Source of the DNA: Candidatus Saccharibacteria bacterium UBA2952
Lineage (GTDB): Bacteria > Patescibacteriota > Saccharimonadia > Saccharimonadales > Saccharimonadaceae
DNA: 64,000 bases
Reading direction: 5' to 3'
Assembly (NCBI GenBank): GCA_002348605.1
Contig: DEBQ01000002.1
Span: forward strand, 118,550-182,549
Shown here: positions 1 to 8,439 of the stretch, one piece after another
Numbering within the stretch: the first letter of the stretch is position 1
Layout of the letters: every line of letters begins with the position of its first letter
Made by a program: the position numbers and the translations under genes
Notes under the pieces: generated by a model
Seen by the model: only the letters and a program-made list of their open reading frames with translations
What the model was told of the DNA's origin: nothing
Database searches by the model: none

Positions 1-2383
1 TTGGTTCGAAGAATGACTTGTATTCCTTTAGCTGCTCATCCGTTTGTAGGAAGCTGGCAGAGTAGCGCGCGAAATCATCGTAACTTTTGTCGCCACCGAA
101 AGTCTTAACGACCCAGTTCCAGTTACTTTGGAGCCATTTCCAGGCGGCATTACGGGCAAACCGGCTACGGAGTAAGTTGACGTACCAATGAGCGGCGTCT
201 TGCGGGCGTACAACGTTGCCGTCGCTGGTAAAGCCGAGCAGCGTCTGTATTTGGGTTTCGTCTTCGGTTGAAGTCAACGCCCCGGAAATCTCTTCACGCA
301 CTTCAGCTGAGGTTGTCGAGGTATAGAGGTTTACTAGCCGGTCAAACTCGTCGCTCGACAAACCTTGCTTTACCTTTCCGGCCATAATCACACCACGCAG
401 CTCAGGCTCGAGATCCTCTGGGCTGGTAGCTGCGTCGAAGCGACGGACGGCTTCTTGGATAGCTTGCTCGTTTTCGCCGTAAATTTGCAGGCCAATGATA
501 AGCGGTCGTAGTTTGATATCGTTCTCGGGTTCATCGATTTTTTGGTCCCACCCAAGTCGGTCGTACTGTTCGCGTGAAACCTTGACTGCAAGTTTTTTAA
601 GGTTTGTTCGAGCTGCGTCATCTGTGTCTACGAACTTCTTTAACTCACCAAGCCCAAGGCTCAGAATGGTCCATACGCTTTCATGTGTTTCGGAGCCTGA
701 TTTTAGAAGCAGCGGAACGAGTGATGCGTTTGGCACATGACCGGAGCGCGTCAGTAGAACACGTTCGTTGATTAACTGCAGCCGGTCGAGCGGTTGGTAC
801 GATTGAATATTGCCGAGCAGTGCGTCAAAGTGAGCCTGACTGTAATTGGTAATAAAATGCGACCAGTTGCCGACATTAAGACGAGTTCCTTCGGGTATTT
901 CGACCGCAAGTTCTTTGGTGTCCATGACGTCTGGTAATTTACCTTTGGGATCGGCCGCCAGTGGGATTGGCCAAATTTTGTCTGAAATGCCATGCTCGCC
1001 AATGAAGAACTGTTCCTGTTCTAAACCGTCAGGCGTCACGTGAACAATCGGGTAGCCTGGTCGAAGGACCCATTTGTTCATAAAATCGCGTACCGGTTTA
1101 CCACTTGCGTCTTCGAGCGCCTGCCATAGGTTCTCACCCTCGGTGTTTTTGTAGGCGTATGTTTCGAAATATCGTTTCAGTCCGTTCCTGAACGCGTCTT
1201 CTCCGACGTATTGGCGCAGCATGCCGATCAATCGACCGCCTTTGCCATAAACGATTGCGCCGTCGAACAGGCTACTTATTTCATCTGGATGGTTAACTTC
1301 TGTTTCAACTGGTTGCACGCCGTCGATCGCGTCGCGTCGCATAGCCATTAAACTCCAGGTAGAGGCATAATCCATCCAAATACCCCAGTCCGGGTGCATG
1401 GCGTGGATTGGCAGGTTTTCAATAAAATTAGCGAAGCTTTCGTTCAGCCAAAGGTTATTCCACCATTTCATTGTGACGAGATTGCCGAACCACTGATGTG
1501 AAAGTTCGTGTCCCACAACCATAGCGACGTAGTGCTTACTGTCGACCGTCGCAGTGGCTGGGTCGGCCAACAGCGCGATTTCGCGGTAGGTGATAAGTCC
1601 CCAGTTTTCCATGGCGCCTGATGTAAAGTCTGGTAGGGCAACGTGGTCCGACTTAGGCAGCGGGTATTCGACACCGAAATACTCTTCAAAGTAATCGATT
1701 GTCTTTGCGGCGAAGTCCAGTGCGAAATCTAGGCTTTCGGGTTTTTGTGCGGTCGTAGCCCATACGTTAACGTCTATGCCGCGCTTTGTTTTGGTCGAGC
1801 GCTTATGAAGATCGCCGTACACCCACGCAAGCAGGTAACTGCTCATACGTGGAGTCGTCTCGAACGTTGTTATGAGTTTTGAATTCTCTTCGCGCTGAGA
1901 GACTACGGGCATATTGCCTAGCACCTCTACGCCCGTCTCAGTGCTGAGCGTGACGTCGAAGGTCGCTTTCGCTTCAGGCTCGTCTAGGCAGGGGAAGACC
2001 TCACGCGCGTGGTGACTTTCGAACTGTGTCGCAACCAGTTCCATTTTCTCACCATCTTTCGTGAAATAGCAGGGGTACATGCCGTGCATCTGGTCAGTAA
2101 TTTTGCCGTTGTACGCGAATGTCACTGAGTAGTCACTTCCGGCCGACATGTCGGCCTGGATCTCGATTTCGTCGTTGTCGCCGGCGGAGTAATCGGCGCT
2201 GGAACCATTGACATGGCAGGTATCAATGACAAGGTCTTTGGCATGGACATAGAGCGGCCCGTCTTTAACGGCGCGCCCACGGAGGGTGACGATGCCCTTG
2301 AACGCCCGCCCGGGGCGGTCGATATCCAGTGAAAGTTCGTAATGCTCTGGTGTAAAATAGTCGGTCAGTCGTCGGGTAGTCAT
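1..2383 (-). CDS. pepN: M1 family aminopeptidase (PepN-like), C-terminus cut by window edge
   Basis: Zinc aminopeptidase that removes N-terminal residues from peptides, probably in the cytoplasm since no signal peptide is seen. The frame is open from the ATG at 2383 to the left edge (794 residues visible; the family is usually near 850, so a short C-terminal piece is missing). The exopeptidase motif GAMEN lies at residues 256-260, the zinc motif HELSH at 292-296, and the third ligand Glu315 in WLNESFAN. The start begins MTTRRLTDYFTPEHY, as in tricorn-factor-type M1 enzymes. There is no Shine-Dalgarno; a TATAAT box ends 6 nt before the ATG, so the message is probably leaderless. It is divergent from the HNH nuclease gene, with overlapping promoters. 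Confidence 0.93.
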   Translation of the reverse strand, partial: MTTRRLTDYFTPEHYELSLDIDRPGRAFKGIVTLRGRAVKDGPLYVHAKDLVIDTCHVNGSSADYSAGDNDEIEIQADMSAGSDYSVTFAYNGKITDQMHGMYPCYFTKDGEKMELVATQFESHHAREVFPCLDEPEAKATFDVTLSTETGVEVLGNMPVVSQREENSKLITTFETTPRMSSYLLAWVYGDLHKRSTKTKRGIDVNVWATTAQKPESLDFALDFAAKTIDYFEEYFGVEYPLPKSDHVALPDFTSGAMENWGLITYREIALLADPATATVDSKHYVAMVVGHELSHQWFGNLVTMKWWNNLWLNESFANFIENLPIHAMHPDWGIWMDYASTWSLMAMRRDAIDGVQPVETEVNHPDEISSLFDGAIVYGKGGRLIGMLRQYVGEDAFRNGLKRYFETYAYKNTEGENLWQALEDASGKPVRDFMNKWVLRPGYPIVHVTPDGLEQEQFFIGEHGISDKIWPIPLAADPKGKLPDVMDTKELAVEIPEGTRLNVGNWSHFITNYSQAHFDALLGNIQSYQPLDRLQLINERVLLTRSGHVPNASLVPLLLKSGSETHESVWTILSLGLGELKKFVDTDDAARTNLKKLAVKVSREQYDRLGWDQKIDEPENDIKLRPLIIGLQIYGENEQAIQEAVRRFDAATSPEDLEPELRGVIMAGKVKQGLSSDEFDRLVNLYTSTTSAEVREEISGALTSTEDETQIQTLLGFTSDGNVVRPQDAAHWYVNLLRSRFARNAAWKWLQSNWNWVVKTFGGDKSYDDFARYSASFLQTDEQLKEYKSFFEP

Positions 2384-2389
2384 GATTCA

Positions 2390-2395
2390 ATTATA
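2390..2395 (-). promoter_or_regulatory. -10 box of pepN, 6 nt before the start codon
   Basis: TATAAT on the minus strand at 2395-2390, then six bases, then ATG at 2383. With the usual 7-nt distance from -10 to start site, transcription would begin on the A of the ATG. An overlapping TATACT (2392-2397) on the plus strand points the other way, towards the ATG at 2406. Confidence 0.6.
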
Positions 2396-2405
2396 CTCTA
2401 TAGAT

Positions 2406-3065
2406 ATGACGAATTACCGCGCCCGGCGGACCATACTAGTGGTAGGTTTACTGCTTCTTTGCGGAGTGCCGCTCGCCGGAGCGTCACTCGAATTGCCAAC
2501 TCTTGAAGAAGTCATTGGGCAGCCAGCCGCGCCTGTTACGGGGGATCTGGCTACCCTACCAGTCAAAGGCCGAGCACCAAAGACGGGCTACGCGCGGTCA
2601 CAGTTTGGCAATGGCTGGGATACATCACTCGGCTGCGATACAAGAAATATCATACTGGAACGTGATTTGAAGAATATCGTGCGCGACGAATCGTGCCGCG
2701 TTCTCAGCGGCGTCCTCAACGATCCGTACACGGGTAAGCAGATTCATTTTATACGTGGCGAAACAACAAGTGATGACGTGCAAATCGACCACGTAGTGGC
2801 ACTCTCGAACGCTTGGCAGACGGGCGCCCAACAGTTGACATATGAAAAGCGGGTCGCGTTGGCGAACGACCCGCTCAATCTGCTTGCAGTTGACGGCAGG
2901 GCAAATGAAAACAAGTCGGATGGTGACGCAGCCACCTGGTTACCACCGAACAAGCCATTCCGCTGTCAGTACATCAAGCGCCAAATTGCGGTGAAACTGA
3001 GGTACAGCTTGTGGGTTACGTCAGCCGAAAGGACTGCAATGGCGACGATTCTACAAAAATGCTAG
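2406..3065 (+). CDS. Exported HNH nuclease, DUF1524/GmrSD C-terminal type
   Basis: A hydrophobic segment near residues 10-26 (TILVVGLLLLCGVPLAGA) acts as signal peptide or anchor. The rest carries the HNH core of DUF1524 proteins: DVQIDHVVALSNAWQTGA with the general-base His, then NDPLNLLAVDGRANENKSDG with the Asn and metal-binding part, then a late CQY. It probably cuts DNA outside the cell; in a nucleotide-auxotroph this would supply nucleosides or fragments for uptake (inference). The frame opens at 2382, but the ATG at 2406 is preferred because TATACT at 2392-2397 would start transcription within about 2 nt of it and the earlier ATG would be upstream of the transcript. Its stop codon overlaps that of the convergent gene by 3 nt. 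Confidence 0.8.
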   Translation: MTNYRARRTILVVGLLLLCGVPLAGASLELPTLEEVIGQPAAPVTGDLATLPVKGRAPKTGYARSQFGNGWDTSLGCDTRNIILERDLKNIVRDESCRVLSGVLNDPYTGKQIHFIRGETTSDDVQIDHVVALSNAWQTGAQQLTYEKRVALANDPLNLLAVDGRANENKSDGDAATWLPPNKPFRCQYIKRQIAVKLRYSLWVTSAERTAMATILQKC

Positions 3066-3568
3066 TGGCAGACTAAGCCAATATTCAGTACGGTCGCAAG
3101 GCACATCGGATCGTTAGTAGCTGGTTTGGCAGGAGGCTTGCTGTCTGAACCAGAAGGCTGCGATGAAGAAGGAGAAGACGCGCCGCTACCGTTAGTTTGA
3201 GTGGAAGTTTGTGTCGTGGTCTGACCGGACGTGGTACCCGATGATGATGACGTGACCTGGCCGTTTGAGGTGCTTGATACTGAGCGGTTAGGCGTCGAAG
3301 CAGTCGTGCTCGTTCCTGCTCCAGCACTTGCTTTCACTTCGCCTTTGGAGTTTCCGGATTCCGATGAGGATTCGGATGAACTGGCATTAATTGGAATCAA
3401 TGAAGAAGCACGATCACTTGAAACAGAGAGGACCGATTGCTGCGTCGACGTGTCGGGCGGATTGACCGCCCGTATGACGCCGACCGTCATGACAAAACCG
3501 GTAAGTACCGACATCGTGCTCAAAAACAACTTATTCTTATAGATGGGCACGCGTTCAATTGCTAACAT
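3062..3568 (-). CDS. Exported Ser/Thr-rich low-complexity protein
   Basis: 168 residues, function unknown. A transmembrane or signal segment lies at about residues 14-34 (LFLSTMSVLTGFVMTVGVIRA), followed by about 110 residues almost entirely Ser, Thr, Gly, Gln and Pro, and a short tail with two cysteines (DPMCLATVL, GLVCH). This looks like a flexible extracellular stalk with a small disulfide-capable end. AGGAGG lies 8 nt before the ATG, a clear Shine-Dalgarno, in contrast to the leaderless genes nearby. Convergent with the HNH nuclease; the two share a CTAG at their stops. Confidence 0.72.
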   Translation of the reverse strand: MLAIERVPIYKNKLFLSTMSVLTGFVMTVGVIRAVNPPDTSTQQSVLSVSSDRASSLIPINASSSESSSESGNSKGEVKASAGAGTSTTASTPNRSVSSTSNGQVTSSSSGTTSGQTTTQTSTQTNGSGASSPSSSQPSGSDSKPPAKPATNDPMCLATVLNIGLVCH

Positions 3569-3640
3569 ATATTAATCCTCCTCATCTGTTACCGATTATC
3601 CCTGGATATGGATTATTTTTCTGTAAGATTATTCACACGC

Positions 3641-3669
3641 TTGCAACCGACAATTCAAAACGTTATAAT
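3641..3669 (+). promoter_or_regulatory. nusA promoter (TTGCAA-17-TATAAT)
   Basis: TTGCAA at 3641-3646 and TATAAT at 3664-3669 with a 17-bp spacer. The predicted start is near 3676, just before the hairpin at 3681-3702. Confidence 0.7.
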
Positions 3670-3680
3670 AGCTACAGTAC

Positions 3681-3706
3681 ATTCCGGCCGGCAGGTCGGA
3701 ATTTTT
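3681..3706 (+). terminator. Attenuator-like hairpin in the nusA leader
   Basis: ATTCCGGCC (3681-3689), loop GGCA, GGTCGGAAT (3694-3702): nine pairs with one G-U, followed by a T run at 3702-3706. It lies between the nusA promoter and its ribosome binding site, so it would stop transcription before the gene. NusA stimulates intrinsic termination, so this is a candidate autoregulatory attenuator. Confidence 0.6.
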
Positions 3707-3730
3707 AGTAGAAGAACCGAAAGGAATTAC

Positions 3731-4849
3731 ATGGAAGACTTGAACATAAAACAGCTGACACTGGCCGTACGGACCATCGCCGAAGAAAAGAACTTGCCCG
3801 AAGATACCGTCATGGACGTCATTGAGCAGGCTATCGCCGCCGCCTGGCGTCGTGATAACGGTGAACGTGACCAGGACGTTCGCGCCGAACTCAATGTCAA
3901 CGACGGAACGGCTAAGGTATATGTCCGCTGGACAGTCGTCGAAACCGTCGAGAACCCTGCCGCTGAACTGACTGTTGAAGAAGCCCAGGAAAAAAAGAAG
4001 GGTGCCGTCGAAGGTGATGTGATTGAAGAGTCACATGAAGTTACATCATTCGGCCGGGTTGCTGCCCAGACAGCCAAGCAGGTTGTTCTGCAGCGTCTAC
4101 GCGAGGCCGAGCGCGAAGTCGTACTTGAAGAATACGAAGACAAGATTGGCACCATCGTGACCGGTGTGGTCCAGCGTGTCGAACCACGCGTCGTCCGCGT
4201 TGAACTGGGCAAAGCAGTTGGAATTATTCCGCAGAGCGAGCAGATTCAAGGCGAGTTCTACAGCATTGGTTCACGTATCAAGGTGTTTATTAAAGATATA
4301 GAACGCGACAATCGTGGTCCTCAGCTTATTTTGTCCCGTGCTAACGAAGCCTTCGTTGACTTCCTTTTCCGCCAAGAAGTGCCCGAAATGGAAAGCGGTG
4401 CCGTTGAGATTAAAGCGATTGCCCGGGAAGCTGGACGTCGTACCAAGCTGGCCGTTTACTCGAGCGTTCCGGGTGTTGACCCTGTTGGAACGTTCGTCGG
4501 GGGGCATGGCACGCGTGTCCAGGCAGTTATGAACGAGGTCGGCGACCAGGAAAAGATCGACATCATTCCGTACAGTGATGATCCAGAAGAATTCATCCGT
4601 AGCGCACTCGGTCCGGCCGAAGTTGCCCGAGTTGAAATCGACAAGGAAGCGAAGCGCGCCAAGGTCTTTGTGGCCGAAGATCAGCAGTCAATCGCAATCG
4701 GCCGTGCTGGCCAGAATGTCCGTCTGGCAAGTAAGCTCACCGGGTTCGAACTCGACATCGAAACGGCAACCAAGAAGCCTGAAGCGAAAGCGCCAAAGAA
4801 GAATATTGAAGACAGCCTGCTTGACGCGCTGAACGAATCAGCAGAATAA
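3731..4849 (+). CDS. nusA: Transcription termination/antitermination factor NusA
   Basis: 372 residues. It binds RNA polymerase and nascent RNA and modulates pausing, termination and antitermination. Domains in order: N-terminal polymerase-binding domain 1-125, S1 domain about 138-200 (KIGTIVTGVVQRVEPRVVRV), KH1 with GGHG at 257-260, KH2 with IGRAGQNV at 323-330. It ends soon after KH2, without the acidic repeats of E. coli NusA. The frame opens at 3608, but the ATG at 3731 matches the family start and has AAAGGAA upstream, and the frame 5' of it contains the promoter and hairpin. rimP, infB and rbfA, common neighbours elsewhere, are absent here. Confidence 0.95.
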   Translation: MEDLNIKQLTLAVRTIAEEKNLPEDTVMDVIEQAIAAAWRRDNGERDQDVRAELNVNDGTAKVYVRWTVVETVENPAAELTVEEAQEKKKGAVEGDVIEESHEVTSFGRVAAQTAKQVVLQRLREAEREVVLEEYEDKIGTIVTGVVQRVEPRVVRVELGKAVGIIPQSEQIQGEFYSIGSRIKVFIKDIERDNRGPQLILSRANEAFVDFLFRQEVPEMESGAVEIKAIAREAGRRTKLAVYSSVPGVDPVGTFVGGHGTRVQAVMNEVGDQEKIDIIPYSDDPEEFIRSALGPAEVARVEIDKEAKRAKVFVAEDQQSIAIGRAGQNVRLASKLTGFELDIETATKKPEAKAPKKNIEDSLLDALNESAE

Positions 4850-4864
4850 TTGGATATCAAACAA

Positions 4865-4898
4865 AACTAGCACTCGCATTGATCGAGTGCTAGTTTTT
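4865..4898 (+). promoter_or_regulatory. CIRCE operator upstream of clpC (also a possible nusA terminator)
   Basis: CTAGCACTC (4867-4875), nine bases, GAGTGCTAG (4885-4893). This is the CIRCE form bound by the heat-shock repressor HrcA, differing from TTAGCACTC-N9-GAGTGCTAA only at the outer pair. The arms extend to AACTAGCACTC/GAGTGCTAGTT and a T run follows, so the RNA could also terminate nusA transcripts. The clpC -10 candidates TATACT (4902-4907) and TATAGT (4911-4916) lie just downstream, so a bound repressor would block the promoter. Confidence 0.85.
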
Positions 4899-4981
4899 AT
4901 GTATACTAAGTATAGTGATGCGTAAAGCTAAAGATTTGATACCGCTTGCGCATACTGATTAGGAGGACGATAATAAGTATT

Positions 4982-7456
4982 ATGGCAGATGATTTCGCAG
5001 AATTCGTGTCACGCTTGACTGATAACGCCAAGACAAGCTTGCAGCACGCCAACGCCATTGCGCGGGGGTATGGAAGTGCGTATATAGGCACGGAGCATTT
5101 GTTACTCGGAGTGCTGGCGCAAGGCTCAAGCGTCGGTGCAAAATTACTCGCAGATGCCCATGTTACCCTGGAACGCGCCGAACTTGCCCTCAACCTAAGC
5201 CCACGTAATATCGTTATCAGTACTGGTGCCTTGTCCCTAAGCGAAACGGCGAAATTGACGCTTAAGATGGGTTGGGAAATAGCCCAAGAATTCCACCAGG
5301 ACCACCTTGGGACGGAACATATCCTTTATAGTATCTTGAACCAAAAAAGCGCACGTGCGTCAACGCTACTTCGTGAAATGAACGTGGATATTTCAGAGCT
5401 GCGTGCCGAGCTAGAAGATTTCTTTGACCGCCAACACAACGCCTTCCACGACGGAGAATCCGCCGTTATTGACGCGCCAAAGCGCACAAAGCGTGGTGGA
5501 GCACTTGAGACATTCGGCACCGACTTAACCGCCCGGGCACGTGAGGGTAAGCTCGACCCGGTTATTGGCCGTGACGCGCAGACCGAGCGTCTTATTACCG
5601 TCTTAAGCCGTCGGACGAAGAATAATCCAGTACTTATAGGTGAACCTGGTGTCGGAAAGACGGCAATCGTCGAAGGCCTGGCGCAGCGGATTGCTCGTGA
5701 AGACGTACCTGACCACCTGCTCGATCAGCGCGTTATCCAGCTCGACCTGGCGGGTATGATTGCTGGTACGAAATACCGGGGTGAGTTTGAGGAACGCCTG
5801 AAAAAAGTAGTTTCTGAACTGACTGAAGCGAACAATATTATCGTGTTTATAGATGAGCTACACCTGCTGGTAGGCGCCGGTGCCGCCGAAGGTGCGCTTG
5901 ACGCCGCCAATATGCTAAAACCAGCACTCGCACGCGGTGAACTGCATATGATCGGCGCAACCACCGTCGATGAATACCGTAAACATATTGAAAAAGATAG
6001 CGCGCTGGAACGCCGATTCCAAGCGATTATAGTTCCCGAGCCGTCACTTAAAGACACGGTTGCAATTGTGAAAGGCCTGAAGAGCTACTACGAACGTCAC
6101 CATGGAGTAACCATTAGTGATGAAGTAATTGAAACGACTGTTTATCTTGCCGACCGCTACGTATCGGAACGATACATGCCAGACAAAGCAATAGACGTGA
6201 TCGATGAAGCGGCGGCACTGACACGAGTAGAGAAGTCGGGCCGTCCGAGTAAACGACGCGACTACATGCGTCAACTAAAAAACCTGAACGAAAAGATGGA
6301 TGAGGCTGTCGCAGCCGAAGACTACGAACGGGCCGCCCTTTATAAAACACGGTCGGTACAGATTAATGAAAAATTAGAAGAGTTGAAAGAACGGTACGAA
6401 AATAAGACACCTGTTATTCTAACCGAAGACCACGTCGCCCAAGCGGTTTCCGTCATGACCGGCGTACCTGTTAAGCGTTTGCAGAAATCTGAAGCTAACG
6501 TGCTGCGCACATTAGAAAAGCACCTGGCGAAATATATTATCGGCCAGCAAGAAGCCGTCGAAAAAGTCGCACGTGCCGTCAGGCGTTCACGAAGTGGCGT
6601 CGCTAGTTCCCGGCGCCCAATCGGTTCGTTCGTATTCATGGGACCGACAGGTGTAGGAAAGACAGAGCTAGCCCGTGTACTCGCACGTGAGGTATTTGGT
6701 AGCGACGACGCACTTATAAAGATTGATATGAGTGAATTCGGCGAACGTCACAATACGTCACGGCTGCTCGGGGCGCCCGCCGGGTATATTGGCTATGACG
6801 ATGACGGGCAATTAACGGACAAAATTCGCCGCCAACCATACAGCGTGGTGCTGTTTGATGAAATCGAAAAGGCCCATCCGGATGTGTTCCAGTTGCTGCT
6901 GCAGCTGCTTGAAGACGGATCGCTCACCGATGCCAAGGGGCGCCGTGTTGATTTCTCTAATACCATCGTCATCCTAACCAGTAACGTCGGTGCCGAAGCC
7001 ATGCAAAAGGAAGCTTCGCTTGGATTCCATGCCACCAGCCGCAAAGCAGCAAGTGCCATGGAAGATGAACATGCAGCTAATGCAGAACTGGCCGAAGCAA
7101 GCCTGAAAAAGATAATGCGTCCCGAGCTTATCAACCGGTTCGACGCTTTGGTTACGTTCCGCGCCCTGACGCGGCAAGAAGTCGGTAAAATCTTCAATCT
7201 GCTTATTGGTGAACTTGATGAGCGGCTCAGTTCAAAGGGCATACACCTTGTCGTTACACCAGCCGCGAAGCGTTTGATTATTGAAAAGGGATACGACGAA
7301 AAATTTGGTGCGCGGCCACTCAGGCGAGCTATTCAAGATGAGCTTGAGCATGCGATCGCCGATGGTATCTTATCGGGTGAATTTGAAAAGGGTACGGTTT
7401 TGACCGCCACGGCCGATAAGGGTAAAATAGCGGTACATGTCACAAACGAAGAGTAG
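4982..7456 (+). CDS. clpC: AAA+ unfoldase ClpC of the ClpCP protease
   Basis: 824 residues. ClpC unfolds proteins and feeds them to ClpP, encoded at 25517 in this window. Order: Clp N-domain repeats (about 5-145), first AAA+ module with GEPGVGKT and ELHLLVGAG, middle coiled domain with a UVR-like stretch (NLNEKMDEAVAAEDYERAA), second AAA+ module with GPTGVGKTE and DEIEKAH, and the C-terminal D2-small domain. The frame reaches a TTG at 4946, but AGGAGG lies inside that extension and the ATG at 4982 begins MADDFAEF as expected; the SD spacing of 15 nt is long. CIRCE upstream implies heat-shock control. Confidence 0.96.
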   Translation: MADDFAEFVSRLTDNAKTSLQHANAIARGYGSAYIGTEHLLLGVLAQGSSVGAKLLADAHVTLERAELALNLSPRNIVISTGALSLSETAKLTLKMGWEIAQEFHQDHLGTEHILYSILNQKSARASTLLREMNVDISELRAELEDFFDRQHNAFHDGESAVIDAPKRTKRGGALETFGTDLTARAREGKLDPVIGRDAQTERLITVLSRRTKNNPVLIGEPGVGKTAIVEGLAQRIAREDVPDHLLDQRVIQLDLAGMIAGTKYRGEFEERLKKVVSELTEANNIIVFIDELHLLVGAGAAEGALDAANMLKPALARGELHMIGATTVDEYRKHIEKDSALERRFQAIIVPEPSLKDTVAIVKGLKSYYERHHGVTISDEVIETTVYLADRYVSERYMPDKAIDVIDEAAALTRVEKSGRPSKRRDYMRQLKNLNEKMDEAVAAEDYERAALYKTRSVQINEKLEELKERYENKTPVILTEDHVAQAVSVMTGVPVKRLQKSEANVLRTLEKHLAKYIIGQQEAVEKVARAVRRSRSGVASSRRPIGSFVFMGPTGVGKTELARVLAREVFGSDDALIKIDMSEFGERHNTSRLLGAPAGYIGYDDDGQLTDKIRRQPYSVVLFDEIEKAHPDVFQLLLQLLEDGSLTDAKGRRVDFSNTIVILTSNVGAEAMQKEASLGFHATSRKAASAMEDEHAANAELAEASLKKIMRPELINRFDALVTFRALTRQEVGKIFNLLIGELDERLSSKGIHLVVTPAAKRLIIEKGYDEKFGARPLRRAIQDELEHAIADGILSGEFEKGTVLTATADKGKIAVHVTNEE

Positions 7457-8432
7457 GGGGACATCATGGGTGGGCTGGATCGTTTCGGCTCTACTTATTG
7501 CTGGTTCGATTTGGTTGTGGGTTGAACGCCAGTATGTCGTCGATGCTATCCAGTACAACCAATACACCCCAACGGCAACCGTCAAAGAGGTCGCAAATCA
7601 GGCAGGACTGACTGACGACGCTCTTTTTACCTTCTACGCAACACATCCGTCCGTTGAATCAAGCAGTGAGTTTAATAAACATTGTCAACGCAAAGAGGCG
7701 GACAGCCCAATACTTGGTTGTTATGCGGGCAACCGAATATTTATTTTCAATGTGACCGACGAACGCCTGAAAGGTATTAAAGCCGTCACGGCTGCTCATG
7801 AACTGCTTCATGCCGAATACGAGCGATTGCCAGACTCTGAGAAGAAGCGCTTGCAGCCACTACTTCAGGCCGCGTATCGTCGGGTAACGAACGCTGACCT
7901 AGAAGCCAGGATGAAATATTACGAGAAGACCGAGCCCGGTGAAGCGTTCAACGAACTCCACTCTATCCTGGGCACCGAATACGCGTCACTTGGAACCGAT
8001 CTTGAGAACCACTACAAAAAGTACTTTGAAAACCGTGCAGCACTTGTTGCTCTGCACCAAAAAGTTGAACAGACGTTCAATACATTATCTGAAGAGGCTG
8101 ATTTGCTGGTTAATCAAATAGAAAAGTTGGCACATACGATCAACGGAGACACCAAGCAGTATAACGCCGACGTGTCTGGACTTAATGCCGCGGTAACGGC
8201 CTTCAACGCACGAGCGCAGCAACCAGGTGGTTTCACGACGCAGCAGGAATTTCAGGTTGAACGGCAAAAACTGCTCGCGAGGAGTAATGCCCTGGCCGAG
8301 TTCCGCCAGCAAATACAAGCGAATATTGCCGAATATAAGACATTACTCGCGAAGCTTGATGCTATTAATACCCAGTCCGCTTCGCTAAATGCCAGCCTCG
8401 ACAGCGCATTGTCGGACGTACCTAAGATATAA
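7437..8432 (+). CDS. Membrane-anchored zincin-like protein with coiled-coil tail
   Basis: 331 residues. One transmembrane segment at about 12-30 (VGWIVSALLIAGSIWLWV), then an extracellular domain with VTAAHELLHAEYERL. HELLH at 121-125 is a zinc-metallopeptidase motif, with Glu127 and Glu129 nearby; Cys83 and Cys95 could pair. Residues about 195-330 are charged and heptad-like, a long coiled coil. The ATG at 7437 overlaps the end of clpC by 20 nt; the GTG at 7470 is an alternative, with a G-rich SD-like run at 7455-7461. Placement behind clpC suggests co-transcription and perhaps an envelope quality-control role (inference). The substrate and the third zinc ligand are unknown. Confidence 0.72.
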   Translation: MSQTKSRGTSWVGWIVSALLIAGSIWLWVERQYVVDAIQYNQYTPTATVKEVANQAGLTDDALFTFYATHPSVESSSEFNKHCQRKEADSPILGCYAGNRIFIFNVTDERLKGIKAVTAAHELLHAEYERLPDSEKKRLQPLLQAAYRRVTNADLEARMKYYEKTEPGEAFNELHSILGTEYASLGTDLENHYKKYFENRAALVALHQKVEQTFNTLSEEADLLVNQIEKLAHTINGDTKQYNADVSGLNAAVTAFNARAQQPGGFTTQQEFQVERQKLLARSNALAEFRQQIQANIAEYKTLLAKLDAINTQSASLNASLDSALSDVPKI

Positions 8433-8433
8433 T
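8428..8433 (+). promoter_or_regulatory. -10 box of radA, 6 nt before the start codon
   Basis: TATAAT at 8428-8433 overlaps the stop codon of the upstream gene; AAGGTG fills 8434-8439 and ATG starts at 8440. AAGGTG touches the ATG and is too close to serve as a Shine-Dalgarno, so a leaderless transcript fits better. Confidence 0.55.
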
Positions 8434-8439
8434 AAGGTG

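Noticed and set aside
3231..3542. Plus-strand 103-residue frame opposite the Ser/Thr-rich gene
   Set aside because: It is the mirror of a low-complexity coding strand; no ribosome site.
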